Source: Sparassis latifolia (taxonomy: Eukaryota > Basidiomycota > Agaricomycetes > Polyporales > Sparassidaceae). Taken from it: 64,000 nt of DNA. Below, piece by piece: positions 10,240-25,498 of the stretch. The notes beneath the pieces are model-generated. The model did not search any database. It was not told the origin of the DNA and saw only the letters and a program-made list of their open reading frames with translations. The stretch is taken from NCBI GenBank assembly GCA_018466975.1, contig CM031563.1, positions 2,170,001 through 2,234,000 on the forward strand. Reading direction: 5' to 3'. Each line of letters begins with the position of its first letter. Positions within the stretch are counted from its first letter, which is position 1. Position numbers and translations under genes: made by a program.

Positions 10240-11680
10240 CTGTTAGGCGGTGGACCAATCACTGAAAAATATGCCCATGATGGCAGACTGATGGCTGAGA
10301 ACTACACCTATGGCAGTGGGCCGATAGGTCTGAGCAAAAGGTGCTGCATGAGCAATGACTCGGCATCAGAGCCCCCTTCTTCTGTGGTGTCCTTCAGCTT
10401 GTATGCTGATTCATACATGTTCGCATCCTCGTCTACTTCGTGCTCTTCGGGTACAATCTGTTCACTTTGTATGGTCTAACCAGGCATGGCATTCGCCCAT
10501 GCTTCCCCCGACCAATCTCCACTTTCATACATCCGCCTATGCTTCCCCCCGACCAATCTTCACATTTCATACATCCACCTATGCTACCCCCTGACAAATC
10601 ATCCAGTATGTTCCTTCACCCACCCATGCTTCACCAAGATGACACGGACACGATACGAGCCCAGTTGACAACCTAGGGCAAGACAAATAACTCAGCTATG
10701 CCCGGGCTAGTCAGATATTTCAGGCGACCCATGCCTATGAGCTCAGAAATATACCTATGATGGTGGGCCGATCACTGTATAATAGCCCCATGGTGGTGGG
10801 CTGATTACTCAGAAATATACCTATGATGGTGGGCCCATCGCTCAGAACACTACCTATGGTGGTGGGCCGATGGCTGTATAATAGCCTCATGGTAGTGGGC
10901 CGATCACTCAGAAATATACCTATGACGGTGGGCCAATCGCTCAGGACACTACCTATGGCAGTAGGCCGATCGCTGTATAATAGCCCCATGGCTGTGGACC
11001 GATCGCTCAGAACACTACCTATAGTGGTCAGCCCATCGCTCAGTACTACCACGGTGGTGGGCCAATGGCTGTTTAATAGCCCCGTGGTGTGGGCCGATCA
11101 CTCAGAAATATACCTATGGTGGTGGGCTGATCACTCAGAAATATACCTATGATGATCGGTCCATCGCTCAGTACTACCACGGTGGTGGTGGGCTGATCAC
11201 TCAGAAATATACCTATGGTGGTGGGCTGATCGCTCAGAACACTACCTATGGCAGTGGGCCGATTGCTCAGGACACTACCTATGGCAGTAGGCCGATCGCT
11301 GTATAATAGCCCCATGGCTGTGGGCCAATTGCTCAGAACACTACCTATGGTGGTCAGCCCATTGCTCAGTACTACCACGGTGGTGGGCTGATGGCTGTTT
11401 AATAGCCCTGTGGTGGTGGGCTGATCGCTCAGAAATATACCTATGGTGGTGGGCCCATCGCTCAGAACACTACCTATGGTGGTGGGCCAATGACTGTATA
11501 ATAGCCCCATGGCGGTCAGCCAATCACTCAAAAATACACCTATGGCAGTGGGCCCATCACTCAGAACTATCATTGTGGTGGTGGGCCCATGCCTGTATAA
11601 TAGTAGCATCATAGCGGTGGGCCGATCGCTCAGAAATACTCTTATAGTGGTGGGCCCATCACTCCAGCCTTTCCTTCATC
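10240..11680. repeat. 33-bp satellite array with several unit types
   Basis: From about 10735 to 11680 the word CCTATGG or a variant followed by GGTGGGCCGATC recurs every 33 bp (10754, 10787, 10820, 10853 and so on), giving roughly 28 units. Degenerate units reach back to about 10240. At least four unit types alternate, distinguished by the segment after the GATCGCTCAG core: AGAAATATA, AGAACACTA, a TGTATAATAG type, and a shorter AGTACTACCACGG type. As 33 is divisible by three, long ORFs appear on both strands with an 11-residue period. These are not treated as genes. Confidence 0.95.
10498..10615. repeat. Short tandem repeat of about 41 bp, three copies
   Basis: GCTTCCCCC recurs at 10501 and 10541, with a variant GCTACCCCC at 10583, each followed by a GACCAATC-like word and TTCATACATCC. 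The spacing is 40 and 42 bp. The array is imperfect. Confidence 0.8.
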
Positions 11681-11794
11681 GCCATGAGCCAATCGTTGAC
11701 AGCTCCTTACACAGACCGATGGGCCGACATCTGCTAGCTGTCCAGTTGATGACAATGTCAGGGTAAATGGGAGTCCAGTTCACAAACATGACTG

Positions 11795-13283
11795 AATGGG
11801 CTGACAGAACTTCTCAACAAACTCAAGGGAGTGCGCTATTTCACAAAAATGGGCCTTCAGTCCGGATACAACACTGTATGGATCAAAGATGGCGATCAGT
11901 GAAAAGTGGCGTTCAGGACAAATCAAGGACTATATGAACCAACGGTGATGTTTTTTGGACTTTGCAACTCTCAGCAATGTTTCAGAAAATGATGAACGAG
12001 ATCATTAAGAACCTGATCGATGAAGGATGAATGATTATCTACATGGACAACATCCTTATCTTCTCGAATAACATGGAAGAACATCGACAGCATATGCTGC
12101 TGCGAGTCCTAGAACGACTCAAACAAAACGATCTATTTGTCAAACCAGAGAAATGCATGTTCGACTCTTAAGAAGTTGAATACCTTGGGATGATCATACG
12201 TCCAGACCATATTGGAATGGACCTGATCAAGTTAAAAGGAATACAGGACTGGCCTGAACCAATGATGGTGAAGGCTGTCCGTGCATTCATTGGTTTTGCG
12301 AACTTCTACAGGAAGTTCATTGATCATTATTCCAAGAGATAGTACGGCCGCTCACAGATCTCATGATGATGACAAAGAAACCAGTATGGGAATGGACCCC
12401 CAACTGCCAACAAGCGTTCGATATGCTCAAAGCAAAGTTTGTCTCCACACCCATGCTCCTCATGCCAGATAAGATGAAACTCTTTATGATCGAGTCCGAT
12501 GCCTCGCTTGTAGCCACAGGAGCAGTGCTAAGACAAACCGACGTCAACGGAGACCTTCACCCATGTGGCTATTTGTCGAAATCGTTTAGCCCAGCTGAAC
12601 AAAAGTATGAAATCTATGACAGAGAACTATTAGGGATCGTTCGTGCCCTCGAAGAGTGGCATCATTACCTTGATGGCTCTCCTCACCCAATAGTAATACA
12701 CAGTGATCACAAAAACCTGACCTACTACCAGACAGCCCAGAAGCTGAACAGACACCAAGCACGATAGAGTCTTTTCTTATCACAATTCGAACTCCAGTTG
12801 GTGCACATTTTAGGGATGCAAATGATACAGTCAGATACCCTATCTCGGTTGCTTGGAAAGGGCGACCGGGACCATGATAACGAAGATCATATTCTTCTTC
12901 CAGAAGCATTATTCATACACTCGATATTGACGCAATTATACCAAGATATTCGCACACATTCAATTAAAGATCAAGTTGTTCATGATGCACTCCAAGCCTT
13001 GCAGCGCAAAGGACCACCACCAATGAAATCTGCCCTCGATGATTGGAAAATCACCAATGGACTTGTCCAATACTAAGGACGCATATATGTACCCCCAGTA
13101 CAACCCCTCTGATGTGATATTATCAAGTTATACCATGACACACTGGCCATAGGACACTCAGATTCTTATAAAACCCTCGAACTCATCCGATGTGATTTCT
13201 GGTGGCCAGAACTTTACTCTGCAGTGTGCACCTATGTGGAAGAATGCGCAGGGTGCCAACAGATGAAGATCAATATGCATCTT
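11795..13283 (+). pseudogene. Ty3-A pol, part 1: RT (partial), RNase H, integrase zinc domain
   Basis: RT begins at the FTKMGLQSGYN segment. The catalytic motif reads YMDN in place of YMDD (about 12040), which alone should disable polymerisation. Stops: TGA 11900-11902 and TGA 12028-12030, both at positions where Ty3-B has TGG (Trp), and TAG 12765-12767, again Trp in Ty3-B. RNase H (12363-12767) retains FMIESDAS, the REL segment and HSDHKNLTY. The connection domain follows (12798-13076). The integrase HHCC zinc domain (HDTLAIGH ... CAGCQQMK) ends at about 13270, just before the MITE. All parts align in order with Ty3-B. It is dead. Confidence 0.9.
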
Positions 13284-13476
13284 TGTCAGTTATGAAAGAT
13301 AATCTTTTCTATCAATAAGTAGCAAATTTTCATAAGAATTGCTACTTTTAAGTAGACTTATTTGTAGGTGCATAGATTAACTCAGGATAATCGTAATATA
13401 ATCTTTCAGATAATCTGAGGATAATCTTCTGGATAATCTGAGAATAATCTGAAGATTAGCAATAAAATACAATTTT

Positions 13477-13580
13477 AACTTTGACACCAGCCAGGATTGA
13501 ACCCTGGACCTTAGGCTGATTTTATAGAATATAATTTCAAGTAACACTTTAGACCACTTGACCATTAGGCCATACATCAC
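13477..13580 (-). other. tRNA-like module (box A/box B) in the left arm of MITE-1
   Basis: On the minus strand a tRNA-like T arm is present: CCAGG, loop GTTCAAT, CCTGG (13491-13507), preceded by a box A-like word TGGTCAAGTGG about 60 nt upstream. The 5' acceptor strand does not pair with the 3' strand, so this is not a normal tRNA. It is the mirror copy of the module at 14168-14275. Such internal boxes can bind the RNA polymerase III factor TFIIIC. Confidence 0.65.
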
Positions 13581-14167
13581 AACTATCTTATATTAAATTA
13601 GACGTCTTTTTCTTGAAAAAGACTTAGCCAAATTCTGTCTATTAGAAAAGAGTAAGTAAAAGACACTTGACTTTTATCATAGATAGACAAGCCTTATAGA
13701 CAAACAGTACTCTGCATCTTATTATAGTCTTGTTCTACAGCTTACAGTTTTTGTAAACTATCATGCAGTACTATAGAGTATCTTAATATAGTCATCTATA
13801 ATATATAACAAGTTATTGAGAGACAGTATTTTATTTGTTCATTTTAGGCTTATACTCTAGAGTCTATTATATTATAGACTGAGCACTTATATATACAAGA
13901 TCTTTATAGCTATCTTCTAATTATATAGCAAAGTTCTGTTTTGCTGAAGTAACTGTAGAAACATATATTCTATTAATTACATATTGTACTACATTATATG
14001 AAGGCTGCAAGCATTAGAAAAGACTATAAGACTCAGAGTAATGTTTGTTTATAAGTCTTGTCTATCTATGATAAAAGTCAAGTGTCTTTTACTTACTCTT
14101 TTCTAATAGACAGAATTTGGCTAAGTCTTTTTCAAGAAAAAGATGTCTAATTTAATATAAGATAGTT

Positions 14168-14275
14168 GTGATGTATGGCCTAATGGTCAAGTGGTCTAAA
14201 GTGTCACTTGGAATTATATTCTATAAAATCAACCTAAGGTCCAGGGTTCAATCCTGGCTGGTGTCAAAGTTAAAA
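14168..14275 (+). other. tRNA-like module (box A/box B) in the right arm of MITE-1
   Basis: Box A-like TGGTCAAGTGG at 14184-14194 and a perfect T-arm/box B at 14241-14257 (stem CCAGG/CCTGG, loop GTTCAAT). The spacing of about 50 nt between the boxes suits a pol III type 2 promoter or an intron-bearing tRNA relic. The acceptor stem is not complementary. The ORF at 14168-14371 overlaps this and is not considered coding. Confidence 0.65.
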
Positions 14276-14474
14276 TTGTATTTTATTGCTAATCTTCAGA
14301 TTATTCTCAGATTATCCAGAAGATTATCCTCAGATTATCTGGAAGATTATATTAAGATTATCCTAAATTAATCTATGCACTTACAGATAAGTCTACTTAA
14401 AAGTAGCAATTCTCATGAAAATTTGCTACTTATTGATAGAAAAGATTATCTTTCATAACTGACATCACTGCAAT

Positions 14475-15284
14475 ATGCACCCCACTAAACCTCTTCCAAT
14501 GCCCATACCAGCAACCCCGAATGTACTACCATTTTTCTGTTCATCCGTCGATTTCATCACGGACCTACCAGTATCACGAGGTTTTGACTCTCTCATGGTC
14601 ATGGTAGACCATGACCTTACGAAGGGGGTAATTCTTTGCCCTTGCTTGAAGATGGTCATGGTGGACCAAACAGCAAAACTTTTCCACAAAAAAGTTTATT
14701 CCCGATTCGGACTCTCAAACAAGTTGATTTCAGACAGGAGAACACAATTCGCATTACACGTATTTCAAGAACTGTGCAGAATACTAGAGATCAGGTCCTC
14801 GATGAGTACTGCCTATCATTCCCAATCAGATGGAGAAACAGAATGTGTTAACCAAGAACTAGAAGTGTATCTCCGACTCTATTGTGGCAATAACCCTGAA
14901 TCATGGGTAGACCGACTACCCGACCTCGACCTCGAGTTCTGCCACGATACTCGGGAACACTTTGCACAAAAGATGTCACCATTCCATATGATAATGGGAT
15001 ATGAACCACGTGGAATCTCATTGGTACTCCCTAGGACAAATGTGCCCTCAGTGGAAACTCGGCTATCTGAACTCCAGAAGATTCGAGATGAGGCCCTAGC
15101 CATGCATGAGCTAGCAAGACAGCATATGGTGGGATGGATCAGGAAGGGCTCGTCACACTTTGCAAAGGGTCAGAAGGTCTGGCTCGACACAAAGAACCTG
15201 AACATCGGGTACCTGACACAGAAGATGGCCCCAAAATGCGAAGGCCCCTTTGTTATCAAAGAACATATAGGCCCCGTGAACTAA
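14475..15284 (+). pseudogene. Ty3-A pol, part 2: integrase catalytic core
   Basis: An open frame of 269 codons encodes the integrase core that resumes after MITE-1. The catalytic triad is present: Asp in SVDFITDLP (about residue 25), Asp in LISDRRTQF (about residue 86), and Glu in [12 protein letters not shown]. Behind it lie the [23 protein letters not shown] and [15 protein letters not shown] segments typical of chromovirus integrases. The frame is uninterrupted, unlike the RT part, but it ends in a TAA right after HIGPVN, and the continuation to the chromodomain is damaged. Confidence 0.92.
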
Positions 15285-15389
15285 TGCCTGACTCTACCAC
15301 GAGGATGGAGAATCCACCTGTATTCCACGCCAGCCTTCTATCACCTTATAAGAAAACGGAGATCCACAGGCAATTCTAAACCACTGACA

Positions 15390-15561
15390 AAGATACAGTC
15401 AGACCCAATACCTGGTCAAGTGGAAAGGATATGCTTCTGCTGAGAACTCATGGGAACCCAAAGCAAATCTGACAAATGCCAGAAGACTGCTAAAGAAATA
15501 CAAAAGGCGATGCCTGCATCATATCTCAGCAATCACCCACATAGACCTTCACCGCTTCTGA
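15390..15561 (+). pseudogene. Ty3-A chromodomain remnant
   Basis: The C-terminal half of a chromodomain is readable: [18 protein letters not shown], then a basic tail to a TGA at 15559-15561. The N-terminal strand present in Ty3-B ([10 protein letters not shown]) is missing here, apparently deleted. Chromodomains of chromoviruses bind heterochromatin marks and direct integration. Confidence 0.8.
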
Positions 15562-15999
15562 ACTTCTGCTATGCCATCATCTGGAGCACAATCCCCCATT
15601 AATAACTATTTTTCTGAAACCTCTCCGAGTCCCTCACCACACCCAAGGAACTTCAGAGGAGTACCAGCACATGACATATGAGACGGCCTTGCAGCCCACC
15701 TCTGTTTCTCATGACAGATCAGAACTATCGGTGATCTAGAGGACTTTGTCATTGGTGTAGTTGACTCGATCAACCCCATACATTCTAGGATCACCACATC
15801 ATCCTTACCCGATATGCCTTGGATGAATTGAGAGCTCCACAAATCAAGAGCGGTCCACGTCCTCACAGAATATGAGGAGTTATATCTCCAAGCCCTAGCC
15901 ACGCTGGGCTGAACGACTCTCATGTGCAATATACACTTAGGATCATCCACTCGCAACAAGCTGCCAAGTCGGAAATCATGTCCATGCAGCATGCAATAG

Positions 16000-16988
16000 C
16001 AGGAGCATAATGATACATGGAGAGAATGGAAGCACTGGTGTTGAGCATGAGAGACAGAATCCAGTGACAGGAGGAAATGCTAGCCCTGATGTTTGCCCAG
16101 ATGAACTCCTACCAATGACTCGTCGAGCTTGATGCAGATGCCACGCAGCCATTCCTCCCCACCTTTTTAACAGACATGCCGCCAGAACCCCAAGAAGAAA
16201 GAACACCCCCCATACCTCCATTATGACCATCGCATCTCGTCTTCAATCCTATAATGGTTCCTACCCCACAGCCATTCAATTTGTTTGAAGGTGCCTCAAT
16301 GTCTTCCACTCCAGCAGCGACTCATGATGGCATTTCCATCGCATGACCTTTGCATCCAAACCCCCCTCCAGATTATCAGATTATGTATCAGAGTGGAACT
16401 TTAGTGACAATCCCAACCACCATGCCAAAGGGTTGTCCCCGATGACTGGAAAATACAGTGCAGACTGAAACATTTGAGCACTCGAATCAATCGACTCAGA
16501 CCCTTGTAGATCCAGAAGAAAGCGAGCCTGGAAGGAACATCTCCCCGTTTCCTCCCGCCTTCTCCACAGCACTCATTGGGCCTCACCGAACCATCCCAGC
16601 ATATGTCACATACCAACGACCACACCCCCAGTGCGTGTTCTGCGGACAGTACACCCATCTGAAGTATACCTGTCCATTTTCCATTTGCATATTCTGTCAA
16701 TCTGTCCCTGCATCCCACGACCCAAATGCATGCCCTGCGTTGCTATCCAACAGGATGCGTTGCTACTACTGTGGAAAGCAAGCATCTGGCCACACAATAG
16801 AAGGTTGTCCCCACTCCCACAACTACTACGCCAATTATGACATGCACGATGTAGCATTCTCTTACCCTGACCCTCAAACGGACCTGCGATTCTCTGACTT
16901 TGATGAGACGGGTTCATTGTATACTGAAGGGTTTCCGATGAACAGTGTAATGTCATCGGAAGCAGGAGATATGCAGGAATGCCTTTGA
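16000..16988 (+). pseudogene. Ty3-A ORF3: coiled coil plus three CCHC zinc knuckles, downstream of pol
   Basis: A third reading frame lies between pol and the 3' LTR. Its last part is open (16458-16988, 176 codons); the part before it (16000-16457) is readable in the same frame but holds several stops, and looks like a short coiled coil followed by a proline-rich linker. Knuckles: residues 59-72 of the open part (CX2CX4HX4C), 77-92 and 102-117 (both CX2CX6HX4C). An acidic tail follows. CCHC knuckles normally sit in Gag nucleocapsid and bind RNA. Here they are in the position that holds env in retroviruses. Ty3-B has the same arrangement with one knuckle. No transmembrane or signal segment is seen, so I do not call it env. 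Confidence 0.75.
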
Positions 16989-17016
16989 GGGCAAAGGTGG
17001 CATAGGAAGGGTCTTA

Positions 17017-17434
17017 TGTTACAATGGTACGCTGCATACCTATCTTTTTTCTTTCAATTACATTGTATGATTACGCATTGACCCGAGACTTCGTTCGAGT
17101 CCCGACAATCTCTCAACTCAATCTGGACTCTCTCTAGACATGACATCATAGTCTAAAACCTGTACTGACTCATCCCTCACTGCAAGGGTACTCACTGACT
17201 CAGCCATTACTGGCATGTATTACTCAGCATGTACTATTGGTATATAAGACTAAGATCGTCGACTGGAACTCCAGTCTCGATCTGGTTACTTTACCTTCAA
17301 TACACGGGCTTTCCACTTAGCCTTTCCACTTAGCCTTCGTGTGAAGATACTTCGCGACTCACCACACTTAGTCTTTGACTTCGTGTGTGCTCGATGATCG
17401 ACACTCAGTCTTAGTGGTATGCCCCAGCATAACA
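17017..17434 (+). repeat. Ty3-A 3' LTR (418 bp)
   Basis: Begins TGTTACAATGG and ends CATAACA, with TGTTA/TAACA terminal inverted bases. A purine run (AGGAAGGG) lies just upstream and may be the polypurine tract. A TATA-like TATATAAG is at 17241-17248. It shares short blocks with the Ty3-B LTR (TCGTCGA ... CTGGTTAC), so the two families are related. No matching 5' copy is in the window. Confidence 0.8.
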
Positions 17435-17469
17435 ATATGTGATGAGATTAGATAAGATTAGGGCACAAG
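17435..17469 (-). repeat. LTR-C fragment, outer piece, split by Ty3-B
   Basis: GATTAGATAAGATTAGGGCACAAG here continues, after Ty3-B, at 25454. The same continuous sequence is intact at 26844-26920 and, inverted, at 29190-29260. This is therefore the left part of an LTR-C copy interrupted by Ty3-B on one side and by Ty3-A on the other. Confidence 0.85.
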
Positions 17470-18106
17470 TGTTACAATGCTCCTCGCTTGTGGCACGTCT
17501 TTTCTTTTTCTTTTCTTTACATTATCAGACCACGTGATCCAACACCCAACACGTGACTCATCGGCACAACCTCCGATTCTCTACCCAGATGATCAGAACC
17601 CCTAGACTAGGGTTACACCAGATCCAACTCCGGACCTTCTTCTTATCACACATGCAAGACGTGCATGTATGCCTCATCTTTACCTCGTTCTGATACACGA
17701 CTCGTCATCCCTATTAGTACTGATTATTTCTCATGATCTTACTCAGCTTTCTCACATGTATTACTTTCTCACTGTTACCTTGCCCAGACATCGTTTCACC
17801 TTATCTGGCCAATGAATGATCCTGTATTACTGCGTAGTACTGTGGATACCTTTTGTATAAGTAGACGACCTCGTCGAGCTGGATCCCCATCTCGACCTGG
17901 TTACCATTAAACCAGCTTTTCACTTGCCTTTGACTGAAATCGACCGTTAGTAGCAGACAGCTACTACGAGTCATAAGAACGAACTCTGATCGACCTTCAG
18001 TGCGAGGACATTGCCAGAAGTGTCACTTGAATGGACTTGTGTCTTAGACTAAGACCTTGTCTCGTGACGACTTGACTTGACACTCATGTTTCACTGCCGC
18101 GTAACA
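17470..18106 (+). repeat. Ty3-B 5' LTR (637 bp)
   Basis: Starts TGTTACAATGC and ends GCGTAACA, giving the inverted ends TGTTAC/GTAACA. A TATA-like TATAAGT is at 17856-17862. Compared with the 3' LTR it differs by scattered, mainly transition, changes and a few short indels, indicating an insertion that is not very recent. Confidence 0.95.
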
Positions 18107-23632
<5,526 letters not shown>

Positions 23633-24309
23633 GCATATAAAAGGACCAGGGGAATCCAGTAGAGGAGAAGAAACCCGGAATGACTACCACAACAGTTTTC
23701 CTCATCATTTTCCTAATCATCCTCCACTGCACAACCCTCACTTTTCTTTGGATCGTCCACCGAATCCTTATCAGATGACTCATCGAACATACACTCTTCA
23801 CACGAGACAGCCCACATGACGGCTGGGGTGATCAAAATGATACCTGGAACTGACCAGGCAGTTTTTATCTCTGTGGGAATACTCTTTATTGTCCAATGGA
23901 TTTTCATCTATTTGATTATTACCCAGATCCACAACATTCTATTTCACATCACAGATAACCGTGATCCCCTTAACGACTGAAAGGTATAAAAAGAGGAGAA
24001 GACGACGTATCATCAATGCCTACTTCCGCTATAGATGACCTTGTTCATAATATACTCGCTGAAGTCACCTCCACAATTATGAGCATACTCGCATTGCCTA
24101 CCTTGTCAATGGAGTGCCCTCTTGAGCACAGACACCCTTTATCCGCACTTCATCGCCCTCGCCTTCTATCAAACTCAGTCATGCATCGGACGAACAAGAA
24201 TTTGCCACACATGTCTGGTCTCGGCCATCCGTGTTCCCCATGTTCCTGTCGACTTCACAGATATTCTCGTCGCCCTACAAAATCGCCCGCAAGACTGACA
24301 AGCAGTGGT

Positions 24310-24750
24310 TTCTATGCAATGAGCATTAGAAATGGTCGAGTGGATGCAGACGGCCAGACAAGAGCTCATCGCAGCAGAGGAAAGGATGAGTAGAGCCCGA
24401 ACCAGAGTTGACCAAGTCTGGTCATTGATGCGCAGCACGGTCACTCATATAGCACAGAAGACATCAGACACATCCTCGGATACACCACTAATGGAATACC
24501 CGCATCCACTCCTCGCTCATCGCTGGAACCAATTCCCATTCGACCTCGCCCTCCTCATTCGCACATACCCAGTGGACAATCTCTGTTATCACAACCATCC
24601 TTCTCGACCATATCCACTTCTTCACATCGCAGTCATTCCTACCGGGATGGACGGAATGAACGTATCCCCAACCAAGGATCATGAACCAGCCGGCAGACAT
24701 GCTACAGATGTGGAGGAGATCATTATGTCCGTGACTGCCCTCGATGACAA
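24310..24750 (+). pseudogene. Ty3-B ORF3: coiled coil and CCHC zinc knuckle, downstream of pol
   Basis: Between pol and the 3' LTR a predicted coiled coil (MVEWMQTARQELIAAEERMS, from 24332) is followed by a serine/arginine-rich stretch readable in another frame and a perfect zinc knuckle CYRCGGDHYVRDC (24700-24738, CX2CX4HX4C), then PR and a stop. Just before the knuckle a TGA replaces what is probably CGA. The order coiled coil, linker, knuckle matches Ty3-A ORF3. The ORF is broken by at least one frameshift. 23640-24300 has only short ORFs. Confidence 0.65.
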
Positions 24751-24806
24751 TGACAATGAAGATCACAATATTTCTTGTGGGACAAGAAATGTTAGACGGG
24801 AGCTGA

Positions 24807-25448
24807 TATTACAATACTCCTTGCTTGTGGCACGTCTTTTCTTTTTCTTTTCTTTATATTACCAGACCACATGATCCAACACGTGACTCATCATTGGAGC
24901 ACAACCTCCGATTCTCTACCCAGATGATCAGAACCCCTAGACTAGGGTTACACCAGATCCAACTCCGGACCTTCTTCTTATCACACATGCAAGACGTGCA
25001 TGTATGCCTCATCTTTACCTCGTTCTGATACACGACTCGTCATCCCCATTAGTACTGATTATTTCTCATGATCTTACTCAGCTTTCTCACATGTATTACT
25101 TTCTCACTATTACCTTGCCCAGACATTGTTTCATCTTATCTGGCCAATGAACGATCCTGTATTACTGCGTAGTACTGCGGATACCTTTTGTATAAGTAGA
25201 CGACCTCGTCAAGCTGGATCCCCATCTCGACCTGGTTACCATTAAACCAGCTTTTCACTTGCCTTTGACTGAAATCGACTGTTAGTAGCAGACAGCTACT
25301 ACGAGTCATAAGAATGAACTCTGATCGACCTTCAGTGCGAGGACATTGCCAGAAGTGTCACTTGAATGGACTTGTGTCTTAGACTAAGACCTTGTCTCAT
25401 GATGACTCGACTTGACACTCGTGTTTCGTGTTTCGCTGCCATGTAACA
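24807..25448 (+). repeat. Ty3-B 3' LTR (642 bp)
   Basis: Homologous along its full length to 17470-18106. The first bases are TATTACAATAC, so the terminal TG has become TA. It ends CATGTAACA. A short local duplication (GTGTTTCGTGTTTCG) near 25420 accounts for some of the extra length. Confidence 0.95.
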
Positions 25449-25498
25449 ACAAGTACTGCTTAGTACTTGTGCCCTGCAATACAATAGTGGCATGTTAC
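25449..25498 (-). repeat. LTR-C fragment, inner piece (3' LTR start of a minus-strand element)
   Basis: Continues the LTR-C sequence of 17435-17469. On the minus strand it begins TGTAACATGCC at 25498. Just inside the element (25499-25520) the minus strand is purine-rich (CAGGAGAAATAG), as expected for a polypurine tract, so this is the 3' LTR of a minus-strand element with its body to the right. Confidence 0.75.

Larger units (their letters stand above)
13284..14464. mobile_element. MITE-1: long-TIR non-autonomous DNA element inside Ty3-A integrase
   Basis: Ends are TGTCAGTTATGAAAG (13284) and CTTTCATAACTGACA (to 14464). The inverted arms are about 425 bp each (13284-13712 and 14037-14464) around a 324-bp spacer. 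Integrase coding sequence is continuous on both sides of it. The nonamer CAATATGCA occurs just left (about 13271-13279) and just right (about 14470-14478), which I read as a 9-bp target duplication; a few extra bases lie between it and the TGTCAG core, so the exact ends are uncertain. A 9-bp duplication with long TIRs suggests a Mutator-like (MULE) source. No transposase is encoded. A relative lies at 39170-40082. Confidence 0.9.
11767..17434 (+). mobile_element. Ty3-A: 5'-truncated Ty3/Gypsy chromovirus
   Basis: A Ty3/Gypsy retrotransposon lacking its 5' LTR, gag, protease and the start of reverse transcriptase. It begins inside RT at about 11795, directly after the satellite, and runs through RNase H, integrase, a partial chromodomain and a third ORF to a 3' LTR ending at 17434. 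A 1181-bp MITE (13284-14464) splits integrase. The sequence right of the 3' LTR is LTR-C sequence, so Ty3-A seems to have entered an LTR-C copy. A target duplication cannot be tested without the 5' end. Confidence 0.88.

Noticed and set aside
11073..11612. 179-codon minus ORF with repeated SDRPTTIGSVL-type words
   Set aside because: It is a by-product of the 33-bp satellite, whose period is divisible by three; the plus strand is open in the same way.
14168..14275. A functional tRNA gene
   Set aside because: The T arm is perfect but the acceptor strands do not pair and the anticodon arm cannot be placed, so only a tRNA-like module is claimed.
13377..14371. Two 67-codon ORFs, nearly identical, in the arms of MITE-1
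   Set aside because: They are mirror copies within the inverted repeats and overlap the tRNA-like modules; nothing suggests protein coding.
16000..16988. Retroviral-type env gene in Ty3-A
   Set aside because: The position fits, but there is no signal peptide, membrane helix or cleavage site; zinc knuckles point to nucleic-acid binding.
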